Assembly (NCBI RefSeq): GCF_030163755.1
Contig: NZ_JASJOE010000025.1
Span: 1 to 50,308, forward strand
Direction of reading: 5' to 3'
DNA from: Roseicyclus amphidinii
Lineage (GTDB): Bacteria; Pseudomonadota; Alphaproteobacteria; Rhodobacterales; Rhodobacteraceae
Length of the DNA: 50,308 bases
Under the pieces are notes generated by a model that ran no database searches, had not been told where the DNA came from, and saw nothing but the letters and a program-made list of their open reading frames with translations. This document shows positions 35,896 through 46,389 of the stretch, in pieces. The translations under genes and the position numbers were made by a program. Position 1 is the first letter of the stretch. Every line of letters begins with the position of its first letter.

Positions 35896-38091
35896 ATGCG
35901 TCTGGTTCTGTGGACCTGGGTCTGGGCGAGCGTGGTGGCGCTTGTCGGCGGCGCGGTCGTTCTGAGCGAGCCGCGGCCCTACCTGATGATCCGCGATCTT
36001 GCTCAGGATGCGATCCAGCGGATGCATCCTCGGCCCTACGATCCCGCCTCGCCGGTGGCCATCGTCGATGTCGACGAGGGGTCGCTTGCCGCCTTCGGGC
36101 AATGGCCGTGGCCGCGGACCCTGCTGGCCGCGATGACCGACCGCCTTTACGAGCATGGGGCCATCGCGGTCGGCTATGACGTGATCTTTCCCGAGCCTGA
36201 CCGGACCTCGCCCGAACAGGTGGCGGTGACGTGGCAGCGGTTCGGGGGGCCGACCCTTCCCGAACCCGACCCCGGATCAGGGGCCACGCATGACGCGCAA
36301 TTCGCCCGCGCCGTGGCCTCCGGTCCGACTGTCCTGTCGGTCGCGGGTGGCGCGGGGCCCGTGCCCGACCTGCCCGCGGGGGTCGCGGTCACCGGCGGAT
36401 GGCCGACCGCGCTGACCCGTTTTCCCGGCGCGCTGTCGAACCTGGCCGAGCTGGACGCCGCGGCCGCGGGCCTTGGTGCGATCAGCCTGAGCGCCGGCAC
36501 CGACGGCGTCGTGCGGACCGTGCCCCTCGTGGTCGGCATGGGAGAGCAGCTGGTGCCGTCCCTGTCGCTCGAACTGCTGCGCGTGGCGCAGGGCGCGCGC
36601 GGCCATGTCCTGCGCACCAGCGAGGCATCGGGCGAGATCTCGGGCGGCAGCGCGGCGGCGGTCGCCGTGCGCACCGGCGCGATCGAGATCCCGGTCGAGG
36701 CGAACGGCCATTTCCGGGTGCATTTCGCGGGCCGGCAGGACGGCCGCGTCACACCCGTCGCCCGCGTGATGGCGCGCGAGGGCTTCGACCCGGCGCTGGC
36801 CGAGCGGGTCGGTGGCCGGATCGTGCTTGTCGGATCCTCGGCGCAGGGGCTGTTCGACATCCGCGCCACGCCGCTGGACGCGGCGGTTCCCGGCGTGACG
36901 GTCCATGCCGAGGTGCTGGAACAGGTCATCGCCGGGCATTTCCTGTCGCGCCCGGACTGGATGAAGGGGCTGGAGCTTGTGCTGCTGGTGCTGGGGGCCG
37001 CCGGGGTCGCGCTGGCGCTGGCGCGCAACCGGCCGCTTTGGGCGCTTGGCGTGGCCGTGACCGTCTCGGCGGGGGCGGCGGCTGCGGCCCCGGCGCTGTT
37101 CGTGGCGCGCGCGGTGGTCTTCGATCCGGTGGCCGTTGCGTCGGTGCCGTTTCTCGTGTTCCTGCCCGGCGCCGCCGCGGGGCTGCTGGCCAAGGAACGC
37201 GCCCGCCGGTCGATCCGGGCCCGCTTCGCCCATTTCGTGCCGGTCGACCTGCTGCCCCAGATCGAGGCGAACCCCGAACGCGCCCTGACGCCGCTGGGCT
37301 CGGAACGCGAGTTGACGGTGGTCTTCATCGACATGCGCGGCTTTTCCACCGCCTCCGAAGGCATGTCGCCCGAACAGGTCGTGACCCTCGTCAATGCCTT
37401 TCTCTCGGAGGTGAGCGAGGTGCTCGTGTCGCATCGCGCCACGATCGACAAATACATGGGCGATGCGATCATGGCCTTCTGGAACGCTCCCATCGAACAG
37501 GCGGGCCATGTCGCCCGCGCCGTCGGTGCGATGCCCGACATTCAGGCCGCCGCCCGCCGGGCCAGCGACCGGATGCAGGCGGAGGGGCTGCCGCCGATCT
37601 CGGTGGGGATCGGGCTGAACACCGGCCGGGCCGCCATCGGCCTGATGGGGTCGCAGGCGCGGTTGAGCTACACCTGCCTCGGGGAATCGGTGAACCTCGC
37701 CGCGCGGCTGGAGGGGCTGACGCGGATCTACGGCGTCTGGAACTGCGTCGGCCCGGCCACCGCCGCGCAGTGCCCGCCGGGCTTTGTCGCGCTCGGCCTC
37801 GACCTGATCTCGGTCAAGGGGTTTCGCCGCGCGGTCGAGGTGTCCACCGTTCTGCCCGCGAAGACACCCGGCCTGGCCCAGGTCGCAGCCACGCTGGACC
37901 GCGCGCGAGAGGCCTATCGCCATGGCGACTGGTCAGGGGCCGAAGCGGCATTCGAAACGCTGCGCGCGCTCGATCTTGCCGATTGCGACACCGCGGTGCT
38001 GGCGGATCTCTACCTGCACCGCATCGCCGACTGGCGCCGCGCGCCGCCCCCGGCGGATTGGGACGGAAGCCACGTCGCCCTCGCAAAATAG
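35896..38091 (+). CDS. CHASE2-domain class III adenylate cyclase
   Basis: A 731-residue membrane receptor cyclase from the ATG at 35896; GTG codons at 35872 and 35881 are possible alternatives. Helix 1 is about 3-25. A periplasmic CHASE2 sensor domain runs to about 350 (VAIVDVDEGSLAAFGQWPWPR, ATPLDAAVPGVTVHAEVLEQV). About three helices (359-432) lead to a cyclase domain. Metal-binding D479 (VVFIDMRGFS) and D523 (YMGDAIMAFW), substrate residues K519 and T593, and transition-state N600 and R604 (GESVNLAARLE) are all present, so cAMP production is expected. The usual GD of the loop is GE here. A short helical tail follows. A terminator at 38221 separates it from the next gene, though the genes are functionally linked by domain context (inference). 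Confidence 0.92.
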   Translation: MRLVLWTWVWASVVALVGGAVVLSEPRPYLMIRDLAQDAIQRMHPRPYDPASPVAIVDVDEGSLAAFGQWPWPRTLLAAMTDRLYEHGAIAVGYDVIFPEPDRTSPEQVAVTWQRFGGPTLPEPDPGSGATHDAQFARAVASGPTVLSVAGGAGPVPDLPAGVAVTGGWPTALTRFPGALSNLAELDAAAAGLGAISLSAGTDGVVRTVPLVVGMGEQLVPSLSLELLRVAQGARGHVLRTSEASGEISGGSAAAVAVRTGAIEIPVEANGHFRVHFAGRQDGRVTPVARVMAREGFDPALAERVGGRIVLVGSSAQGLFDIRATPLDAAVPGVTVHAEVLEQVIAGHFLSRPDWMKGLELVLLVLGAAGVALALARNRPLWALGVAVTVSAGAAAAAPALFVARAVVFDPVAVASVPFLVFLPGAAAGLLAKERARRSIRARFAHFVPVDLLPQIEANPERALTPLGSERELTVVFIDMRGFSTASEGMSPEQVVTLVNAFLSEVSEVLVSHRATIDKYMGDAIMAFWNAPIEQAGHVARAVGAMPDIQAAARRASDRMQAEGLPPISVGIGLNTGRAAIGLMGSQARLSYTCLGESVNLAARLEGLTRIYGVWNCVGPATAAQCPPGFVALGLDLISVKGFRRAVEVSTVLPAKTPGLAQVAATLDRAREAYRHGDWSGAEAAFETLRALDLADCDTAVLADLYLHRIADWRRAPPPADWDGSHVALAK

Positions 38092-38220
38092 CGGCCCCGA
38101 GGCACGGCTTCGCCAGCGCGCCCACAGCCGGATGGCCCCTGTCGGCCGCAATGGGCACCGCGTTGCCCACTTGTGATTCCACATGCTTTGTGCTGCACTC
38201 CGATTTTGGATTGATGTTGC

Positions 38221-38247
38221 GCGGTCCCGTGGGGCCGCCTGTTTTTT
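38221..38247 (+). terminator. Rho-independent terminator after the adenylate cyclase gene
   Basis: GCGGTCCC and GGGGCCGC form an 8-bp stem with one G-T pair around GT, followed by CTG and six T. It ends about 20 bases before the next gene, so part of the transcription may read through. Confidence 0.7.
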
Positions 38248-38268
38248 GACCTCGATCGAGGAGAGTAA

Positions 38269-39468
38269 GTGGTGACGTATTTCCCCGCAGCAGCGGTCAG
38301 GTTCGCCTGTGTCGCGCTGCTGACCGTGATGCCCCCGGCGATGGCCCTGGCGTCCACGCCGCAGGAGCAGGCCCGCGACGACGCCTTCGAGCGCATGTAC
38401 AACGCCCCCACCGACCGGGATGCGATGCTGGACTATGCGCGGGCAAGCATCGCGCTGCGCGATTTCGAGGCGGCGATGGCCGTTCTGGAGCGACTGGTCG
38501 CGCTGGAACCGGACAATGCCGAGGCGCGGCGGCAGCTGGCGCTGGCCCAATTCGCGCTCGGCGCGGACGAGTTGGCCGCGCAGACGCTGCGCCGCGTGGT
38601 CGACAGCGGCGATGAGGCCGCCGCCGCCCGTGCCGAACCCTACCTGCGGGCCGCCGAGGCGCGCGCGGCCCCGTCCAACCTGTCCGGCAGCGTCAGTCTC
38701 GGGGGCACCCTGTCCTCGAACGCGGCCGACCGCGGAGCCGAGGCCGGCCTGACCCTGTCGTGGCGCCACGATCTCGGCACGGCTGGCGGGGCGACGTGGT
38801 TGACCCGGTTCTCGGTGGCGGCGCGCAATTACGCGGACCGTCCCGACGATCCGGAGCGGCGTCAGATCTCCTTGCGCAGTGGCCCGGTGCTGCGGACCGG
38901 TCCGAATGCCGAAAGCGCGGTGCTTCATCCCTACCTCCTGCTGTCGACCGCGCGCGGAACGGATGGCGCGGATACGCGCCGCCTCGGCCTCGGGGCGAAC
39001 CTGCGCGCCCGGCTCGGCACCCGCGGCGGCCTCGTGGGAGAGCTGAGCGCCGGCGCGCTCGACACCGACCTGACGGGCAGCGGCCGCTTCGCGTCACTGG
39101 GCCTGACGGGCCTCTACCGCCTGAGCGAGGCGACGACCCTGTCCCTGCGACTGTCGCATGAGGATCGCCGCGGCCTGACCATCGCCGACGAGATCGAGCG
39201 GCAGGCGACGCTGGATATCTGGCACGACTTCCGCCCCGGCTTCGTCGAGGTGGCGCGGGACTGGCGCGTCGGCGGCATGCTGCGCGGCGTGTCGATCACC
39301 TCGGACGTGCGCGACTACGATGAAGTCACGGCAGGCGTGATGGCGCGGATGTGGGTGAGCGAGCAGGGCTTCGTCGATGCGGCGCTCGGCCGCTCGCGCA
39401 GGTCCGACACCGCCTCGACGGTGGGCTCGTCGAACTGGGTGACGCTGCGGATGGGGTGGGAGTTCTGA
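38269..39468 (+). CDS. TPR protein with predicted outer-membrane beta-barrel
   Basis: A 399-residue exported protein. The signal peptide ends near 29 (PPAMALAS). Residues 35-125 hold about three TPR-like helical repeats (DFEAAMAVLERLVALEPDNAEARRQLALAQFALGADELAAQTLRRVVDS). From about 135 to the end, alternating hydrophobic/polar strands such as SGSVSLGGTLSS, GAEAGLTLSWRHDL and LSLRLSHEDRRG predict a barrel, closing with an aromatic terminus (LRMGWEF) typical of BAM substrates. The layout recalls Slam-type outer-membrane proteins, but I cannot assign it to them. Start GTG at 38269 (a second GTG follows directly), after a GAGGAGAG ribosome site. The next gene begins two bases after its stop, so they form an operon. 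Confidence 0.75.
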   Translation: MVTYFPAAAVRFACVALLTVMPPAMALASTPQEQARDDAFERMYNAPTDRDAMLDYARASIALRDFEAAMAVLERLVALEPDNAEARRQLALAQFALGADELAAQTLRRVVDSGDEAAAARAEPYLRAAEARAAPSNLSGSVSLGGTLSSNAADRGAEAGLTLSWRHDLGTAGGATWLTRFSVAARNYADRPDDPERRQISLRSGPVLRTGPNAESAVLHPYLLLSTARGTDGADTRRLGLGANLRARLGTRGGLVGELSAGALDTDLTGSGRFASLGLTGLYRLSEATTLSLRLSHEDRRGLTIADEIERQATLDIWHDFRPGFVEVARDWRVGGMLRGVSITSDVRDYDEVTAGVMARMWVSEQGFVDAALGRSRRSDTASTVGSSNWVTLRMGWEF

Positions 39469-39470
39469 TC

Positions 39471-40385
39471 ATGTCGAAGACGCGTGAAATGATGTACCTG
39501 CCCCGCCCTGCAGCCGCCGCGGTCCTGCTGGCGCTGTCGCTGTCACTGCCCGCTACAACGGCACAGGCCCAGGAGATCGGCACCGTCGCGCTCTCCGTCG
39601 CCCGCGTCACCGGCACCCCGCCGGCCGCCGCGACGCGTGCGCTCCCGCTCGGCACGCGGGTCGTGACGGAGGAAGAGGTCGCCACCGGCCCCGACTCCCG
39701 CGTCGAACTGCTGTTCCGCGATCAGACCAGCCTGTCGCTGGGCGCGAACACCGCCGTGGTCCTGGATCGTTTCGTGTTCGATCCCGGCACCGGGTCGGGG
39801 GACATGGCCCTGCGGTTGACGCAAGGCGCGCTGCGCATGATCGGCGGCGCCACGTCCGACGCCCGGCCCGCGGTCGTCACCACCCCCACGGCGACGATCG
39901 GCATCCGCGGGTCCTCGGCGCTGATCACCAGCGACGGCCAGCAGACGACCGCGGTCTTCATCGCGGGTGACGAGCTGTGCCTCACGCCCGCGGGCGCGAC
40001 CGACAGCTTCTGCACGACGCAGACCGGGGGGCTTTTGTCCGAGGCCGGTTTCCTCGGCATCGTGCCCGCCGACACACTGGCCCGGATCACGAACCTGATC
40101 GACGGTGTCTTCGCCGGGGATGGCGGGTTCACCGACCTCGACCTTCTGGACCTCGAGGCGGTCGTGCCCGTCGACGTGCGCCCCTTCTCGACCGGCGGCA
40201 CGCAGGCGCCCACAGGCCCCGACGGCCTGCGCGGTCCGCCGGTTCCGCCGGTGTTCGAGGACGACGCCGGCGAGGAAGACTACGGCGAGGAAGAGTATTT
40301 CGAGGGGGAGTATCCCGAGGAGGGGCCCGGCGGTAACATCGTCGAGTTTCCCGGCGGGGGCTGCCTCGGTTTCCAACGCTGTTGA
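39471..40385 (+). CDS. FecR-domain exported protein
   Basis: A 304-residue periplasmic protein. The signal peptide ends near 34 (PATTAQAQ). A FecR domain spans about 40-165 (LPLGTRVVTEEEVATGPDSRVELLFRDQTSLSLGANTAVVLDRFVFD and VVTTPTATIGIRGS). Two cysteines in LCLTPAGATDSFCTT could pair. Beyond 250 the protein turns into a proline- and acid-rich tail (VFEDDAGEEDYGEEEYF and on). FecR domains occur in sigma-factor signalling and also as stand-alone proteins beside CHASE2 cyclases; no ECF sigma gene is next to it here. The ATG is two bases after the preceding stop, so translation is coupled. A probable partner or signal source for the CHASE2 receptor (inference). Confidence 0.85.
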   Translation: MSKTREMMYLPRPAAAAVLLALSLSLPATTAQAQEIGTVALSVARVTGTPPAAATRALPLGTRVVTEEEVATGPDSRVELLFRDQTSLSLGANTAVVLDRFVFDPGTGSGDMALRLTQGALRMIGGATSDARPAVVTTPTATIGIRGSSALITSDGQQTTAVFIAGDELCLTPAGATDSFCTTQTGGLLSEAGFLGIVPADTLARITNLIDGVFAGDGGFTDLDLLDLEAVVPVDVRPFSTGGTQAPTGPDGLRGPPVPPVFEDDAGEEDYGEEEYFEGEYPEEGPGGNIVEFPGGGCLGFQRC

Positions 40386-40424
40386 TAGGGATTGCGCCAG
40401 GCGGCAGTCACGCGGCGACCGGGA

Positions 40425-40443
40425 CAGGGGGCCTTTCCCCCTG
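40425..40443 (+). terminator. Hairpin after the FecR gene, possible terminator
   Basis: CAGGGGG and CCCCCTG pair perfectly around CCTTT, 40 bases past the stop codon. No T run follows, so it may be a stem that protects or pauses the transcript rather than a classical terminator. Confidence 0.45.
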
Positions 40444-40577
40444 ACCTGCCGCGGCTTCGGGGCCGGTCGCCTCGCCGTCGCAGCGCGTCGCCGAGAGGTC
40501 AGCCATCGCGTATCGTCCGTTCGGCAAGCGCCGCTACACGCGCTGCCGTCGAATGAAGGTAAGGTTCAGGAAAAAAC

Positions 40578-40652
40578 TGGCTGGGGTGGTAGGATTCGAA
40601 CCTACGGTACACGGTACCAAAAACCGCTGCCTTACCGCTTGGCTACACCCCA
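40578..40652 (-). tRNA. tRNA-Gln (anticodon TTG), CCA encoded
   Basis: 75 nt on the minus strand starting TGGGGTGTAGCCAAGCGGT and ending with CCACCCCAGCCA. The acceptor arm pairs TGGGGTG with CACCCCA. The anticodon stem GCGGT/ACCGT encloses the loop TTTTGGT, giving anticodon TTG. The T arm contains GGTTCGAATCC. The first base is T, as in many glutamine tRNAs. It reads CAA codons (and CAG by wobble). Confidence 0.95.
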
Positions 40653-40890
40653 ACCGTGACGCGCTAGTTACGCTGGGAGCGTCGGGGGATCAAGACCAAA
40701 GCGGCAAGAATCTGAACCGATTTTCAAGCGCACCTTCAGCCCTCCGAAGGCGCGCCCGAAAGGTCCGCCCCGCGACCTCTCGCCAAGCCGAGCGCGGCAA
40801 CACGCCTCGCCCCCGCGACCCTTCGTTCCGTGGACGACGCAAGCTTTGTGTACTATCGCATACCAAACTTCCTGAGACACGGGGACCGCC

Positions 40891-43095
<2,205 letters not shown>

Positions 43096-43120
43096 TCTCG
43101 GCGCAGGCCCGAAAACGCGA

Positions 43121-43147
43121 AAGCCCCGGCATGGCCGGGGCTTTTTT
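43121..43147. terminator. Rho-independent terminator between icd and the MFS gene
   Basis: AAGCCCCGGC and GCCGGGGCTT pair perfectly around ATG, followed by six T on the plus strand (43142-43147). It lies 26 bases past icd. The symmetric stem may also end the converging minus-strand operon. Confidence 0.9.
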
Positions 43148-43162
43148 CGTTACGCAGTCCCC

Positions 43163-44377
43163 TCAGCGCATCGGCCGCGCCAGAAGCGCGGTCAGCAGTG
43201 CCGCGCCGCTCCAGTCTCCGCCCGTCGCGGTGACGGCGGCCCCGATCAGGGGCGGGCCGAGGAACTGGCCGGTGGCCGAGCCCTGCATCAGCATCCCGTT
43301 GGCCTGCCCGGCATGCGAGGCCGAGGGCGAGGCCTGCGGGATCTGCGCGAAAAGCGCCGCCGGGATGCCTCCGCCCGCGACCGAGAACAGGAGGCACAGG
43401 CCGATGCCCGCCGCCGCCCCGAACTCCGGCCCAAGGAACAGCGCCGCGGCGGTGATCCCCATCACGGTGCTGCCGATCCCGATGATCCGCCGCGGCGGCC
43501 ATCCGGCTCGCATCAACGCACCCGCGCCGATATTGCCCGGCACGTTCACGACGACGATCAGCGCCGTGACGGCAGAGGCCGGGGCGAGCGCAAAGCCCAG
43601 CCCGTCGACGAGGTAGGTCGGCAGCCACGCCATGAGCGTGACCCACTGAAAGGCATAGGCGCCGAAGGTGGCGGCGATGAGCCAGAGCCGCGGGCGCGCC
43701 AGCACGTCGGACAGGCGCTGGCCAAAGCCGCTCCGCGTCGCCGGGGCGCTGGCGGCGGGCAAGGGCAGCATCGGGCGCAGCGCCAGCAGCGTGAGCGCCG
43801 AAAGCCCCGCCAGCCCCAGCCAGAGCGCCCGCCAGTCCATCACCGCCAGCGCCAGCGGTGCCGACAGCAGCGCGATGGCAAAACCGAGCGGGGTGAACAC
43901 GCTCCACAGCCCCAGCGCAAGGGGGCGGTCACGCGCCGAGGCGGCCTCGGACACGATGCCGGGCATGGTGACGCCCACGGCCATGAAGCCCAGCCCCTCG
44001 AGCGCGCGACTGGTCAGCATGACCGGCAGGTCGGTGGCAATCGCCCCGAGGGCCCCGCCCGCCACCAGCAGGGAATACCCCGCCAGCGTCATGCGGCGGC
44101 GGCCGATCCGGTCGGCGACCCCGCCGGTCACGAGGCCCAGCACCATGCCCAGCCCGCTGAACATCGACAGCACGAACCCGCCCCCGACAAGGCCAAGCCC
44201 GAGGTCCGCGCGCAGCGTCGGCAGCGCCGGGGGCACCTTGCCGATATGCAGCGCCGCGACCACGCCCATGGCCAGCGCCGCGAAGATCACGCCCCAGCGC
44301 GTGCGGGTTTCCTCCATGGTGCCCGCAGTGCCCGCGGTGCCCGCAGTGCCCGCAGGGGCCGCCGACCGCCCGGTCAT
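43163..44377 (-). CDS. MFS transporter of the catabolic cluster
   Basis: A 404-residue MFS protein with twelve helices from about residue 28. It has the A motif GGVADRIGRRRMTLAGY (about 85-101), the helix 4-5 segment RALEGLGFMAVGVTMPGIVSEAASARDRPLALGLWS, and QWVTLMAWLPTYLVDGLGF in helix 7. The first 20 residues contain Ala-Gly-Thr repeated four times, encoded by a 9-bp tandem repeat (44319-44354). The ATG at 44377 overlaps the stop of the acyl-CoA dehydrogenase (ATGA); MEETRTRW at 44317 is an alternative start just after the repeat. It may import or export an acid handled by the cluster. Confidence 0.85.
   Translation of the reverse strand: MTGRSAAPAGTAGTAGTAGTMEETRTRWGVIFAALAMGVVAALHIGKVPPALPTLRADLGLGLVGGGFVLSMFSGLGMVLGLVTGGVADRIGRRRMTLAGYSLLVAGGALGAIATDLPVMLTSRALEGLGFMAVGVTMPGIVSEAASARDRPLALGLWSVFTPLGFAIALLSAPLALAVMDWRALWLGLAGLSALTLLALRPMLPLPAASAPATRSGFGQRLSDVLARPRLWLIAATFGAYAFQWVTLMAWLPTYLVDGLGFALAPASAVTALIVVVNVPGNIGAGALMRAGWPPRRIIGIGSTVMGITAAALFLGPEFGAAAGIGLCLLFSVAGGGIPAALFAQIPQASPSASHAGQANGMLMQGSATGQFLGPPLIGAAVTATGGDWSGAALLTALLARPMR
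44319..44354. repeat. Four 9-bp tandem repeats (GTGCCCGCA)
   Basis: Four consecutive GTGCCCGCA units, one with a single A-to-G change. They lie between two possible ATG starts of the MFS gene and encode Ala-Gly-Thr units in frame. Copy number changes would alter only the N-terminal tail. Confidence 0.9.
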
Positions 44378-46002
44378 GCCTGTGCCGCGCGGACCTTGTC
44401 CGGGTCCGAGTGCGCACCGGGCGGTGACAGGATCAGGGCGTGGGCGGCCTCGCCCATGATCCGCGCCTCGGTCAGCGCGGCCGCGGCCAGCCGCCGGATG
44501 CGTGCGGGCTCGGGATGCTCCGCGGCGCGGGCCTGCAGGACCGTCCACAGATGCGCCAGCAGCAGATGCGCGGTCAGCTCGGCAAAGGGCTGCGCCAGCG
44601 CGGTGGCATCGTCGCGGCCCAGCAGTCGCTCGCGCGCCGCGTGCCAGCGCCCGAGCAGGGCGGCGACGGTCGCGTCACCCGCCGCGCGCTCCATGAAAGC
44701 CGCGAAGGCCGCGCCCGCCGCGCCGCCCAGCAGGCGGGTGGCGAGCATCCGCGCGTGAATGCCGTTCGCGCCTTCGTAGATCGCGGTGATCCGCGCATCG
44801 CGGAAGGTCTGTTCCAGCCGGTATTCCCTCAGGTAGCCGTAGCCGCCGAGGACCTGGATACCGGTGTTCGCGGCCGCGATCCCGGCCTCGGTGCAATGGG
44901 TCTTGGCCAGCGGCGTCAGGAACTCGACCAGCTCCGGATCGTCGCCGCGCTCCATCGTCACGACGCACAGATGCGCCAGCGCGCGCGCGCCAAGCGCCTG
45001 CCGGTCCATCGCGTCGATCATGCGCGCGACATCCGCGTGCCCGTCAAGCGTGACCGGCCCCCCGTCGGCACCGCGGCCCTGCACCCGCCCGGCGGCGTAG
45101 CGGCGCGCGATGTCGCAGGCGCGGGCGGCATGCGCCACGCCCTGCAGCGCCACGTCGGTCCGTGCGTGGTTCATCATCGTGAACATCGCCTTGAGCCCGC
45201 CGCCCTCCGCCCCGATCAGCTCGGCGGGGGCACCGTCGAACAGCATCTGGCAGGTGGGCGAGGCGTGCAGCCCCATCTTCTCCTCGATGCGAGTGACCTT
45301 GATGCGGTCGCCCGCCGAGGCGCGGGTCGTGGCGAAAAGCGACAGCCCCTTGACCCCGTCGCCCGAGGTGCGGGCCAGCACGAGATGCAGGATATCCTCG
45401 CTCATGTCCTGGTCGCCGCCGGAGATGAAGATCTTTTCCCCCTCGATCCGCCAGCCGTCCCCGTCGCCGTCACCATCCCGCAGCGCCTTGCAGCGGATGC
45501 GCGACAGGTCCGATCCCGCGCCGGGCTCGGTCAGGCACATGGTCGACAGCATCGCGCCCGAGGCAAGCGCGGGGATGAGCCGCGCCTGCTGGTCCTCGGT
45601 CCCGAAGGCAAGAAGCGTCCGCACCGCGCCGGGGACAAGCCCGGTCACCATCTGCAGCGAATGGTTCGCGCCGGTGAAGATCTCGGAGGTCACGGCGCCG
45701 ATGACCGCGCTCATGCCCTGGCCGCCGAAGGCCTCGGGCGCGGTCAGACCCGGCCAGCCCATCGCGGCATAGTCGCGGTAGACCGCGGCGAACCCGTCGG
45801 GCATGCGCACCCGCCCGTTCTCCAGCCGGCAACCCTGCCGGTCGCCTGGTTCGTCCAGCGGCGCGATCTCGCCCTCGGCGAAAGCGGCGAAATGGCCCGC
45901 GATCTCGCGGGCAAGCGCGCCGTCCCAGTCGGGCAGGTCGTCGGCACCGACGCAGGCGAGAGAGAAAAAGATATCGCCCAGCGGGGCCTCGAACGGGGTC
46001 AT
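44374..46002 (-). CDS. Acyl-CoA dehydrogenase
   Basis: A 542-residue flavoenzyme of the long acyl-CoA dehydrogenase group, with DmdC-like length. MCLTEPGAGSDLSRIRCKAL is the first signature and EKIFISGGDQDM the flavin-loop region. VLGGYGYLREYRLEQTFRDARITAIYEGANGIHARMLATRLL contains the conserved YGY and the IYEGANGI catalytic-glutamate stretch. An extra helical C-terminal part is present. It introduces a 2,3 double bond into an acyl-CoA and passes electrons to ETF. ATG at 46002 after CGGAGT. It shares an operon with a CoA ligase, so it likely acts on the ligase product. The stop overlaps the MFS start. Confidence 0.9.
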   Translation of the reverse strand: MTPFEAPLGDIFFSLACVGADDLPDWDGALAREIAGHFAAFAEGEIAPLDEPGDRQGCRLENGRVRMPDGFAAVYRDYAAMGWPGLTAPEAFGGQGMSAVIGAVTSEIFTGANHSLQMVTGLVPGAVRTLLAFGTEDQQARLIPALASGAMLSTMCLTEPGAGSDLSRIRCKALRDGDGDGDGWRIEGEKIFISGGDQDMSEDILHLVLARTSGDGVKGLSLFATTRASAGDRIKVTRIEEKMGLHASPTCQMLFDGAPAELIGAEGGGLKAMFTMMNHARTDVALQGVAHAARACDIARRYAAGRVQGRGADGGPVTLDGHADVARMIDAMDRQALGARALAHLCVVTMERGDDPELVEFLTPLAKTHCTEAGIAAANTGIQVLGGYGYLREYRLEQTFRDARITAIYEGANGIHARMLATRLLGGAAGAAFAAFMERAAGDATVAALLGRWHAARERLLGRDDATALAQPFAELTAHLLLAHLWTVLQARAAEHPEPARIRRLAAAALTEARIMGEAAHALILSPPGAHSDPDKVRAAQA

Positions 46003-46027
46003 GGGATACTCCGGTTGCCGTGGTGCA

Positions 46028-46378
46028 TCACGCAACGCCGATCAGGGGCGCGGCGTTGCCCTTGATGATGATCATCCTGACGTCCGCCAGCCGCCGCGCG
46101 GGCGCGATCCGCGAATGATACCGGGGTCGGGAAAACCGACCGCGAGATCGTCCATGTTCAAGAGGGATCGGCGCGTCATTGGTCAGGGTGGCCAGTTCGG
46201 CGACGACCTCGTGCCCGCCGCGCCGGTTGCCTGTCTCGCGCCCGGCAACGACGGGGCGGATCACGGCGGCGATGTCCTGCTCGCGCTCGTGGGGCGCGGT
46301 TTCGGGCACCGTGGGGAGGTGTCGGCAGGTGGCCTCGGCATGGGTGTGGATCGCGCGGCCCGAGGAGATATCGACCAT
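46028..46378 (-). pseudogene. Decayed amidohydrolase-family gene (internal deletion and frame disruption)
   Basis: An open frame of 116 codons starting MVDISSGRAIHTHAEATCRHLPTVPE after a good AAGGA ribosome site, 12 bases past the CoA ligase stop. The N-terminal 75 codons show normal GC-rich third positions and end in HEVVAELATLTNDAPIPLEHG. The next roughly 25 codons lose that bias, while another frame (MDDLAVGFPDPGIIR) carries it. The last codons (ADVRMIIIKGNAAPLIGVA) again look coding and resemble the C-terminal stretch of amidohydrolase-2 enzymes. Those proteins are about 280-330 residues, so most of the TIM barrel appears deleted. Assignment rests on remembered family patterns. Confidence 0.5.
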
Positions 46379-46389
46379 GGCGGGTTCCT

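Noticed and set aside
38092-38220. Small ORFs between the cyclase and TPR-barrel genes
   Set aside because: Frames are short, have no ribosome site and overlap the terminator region.
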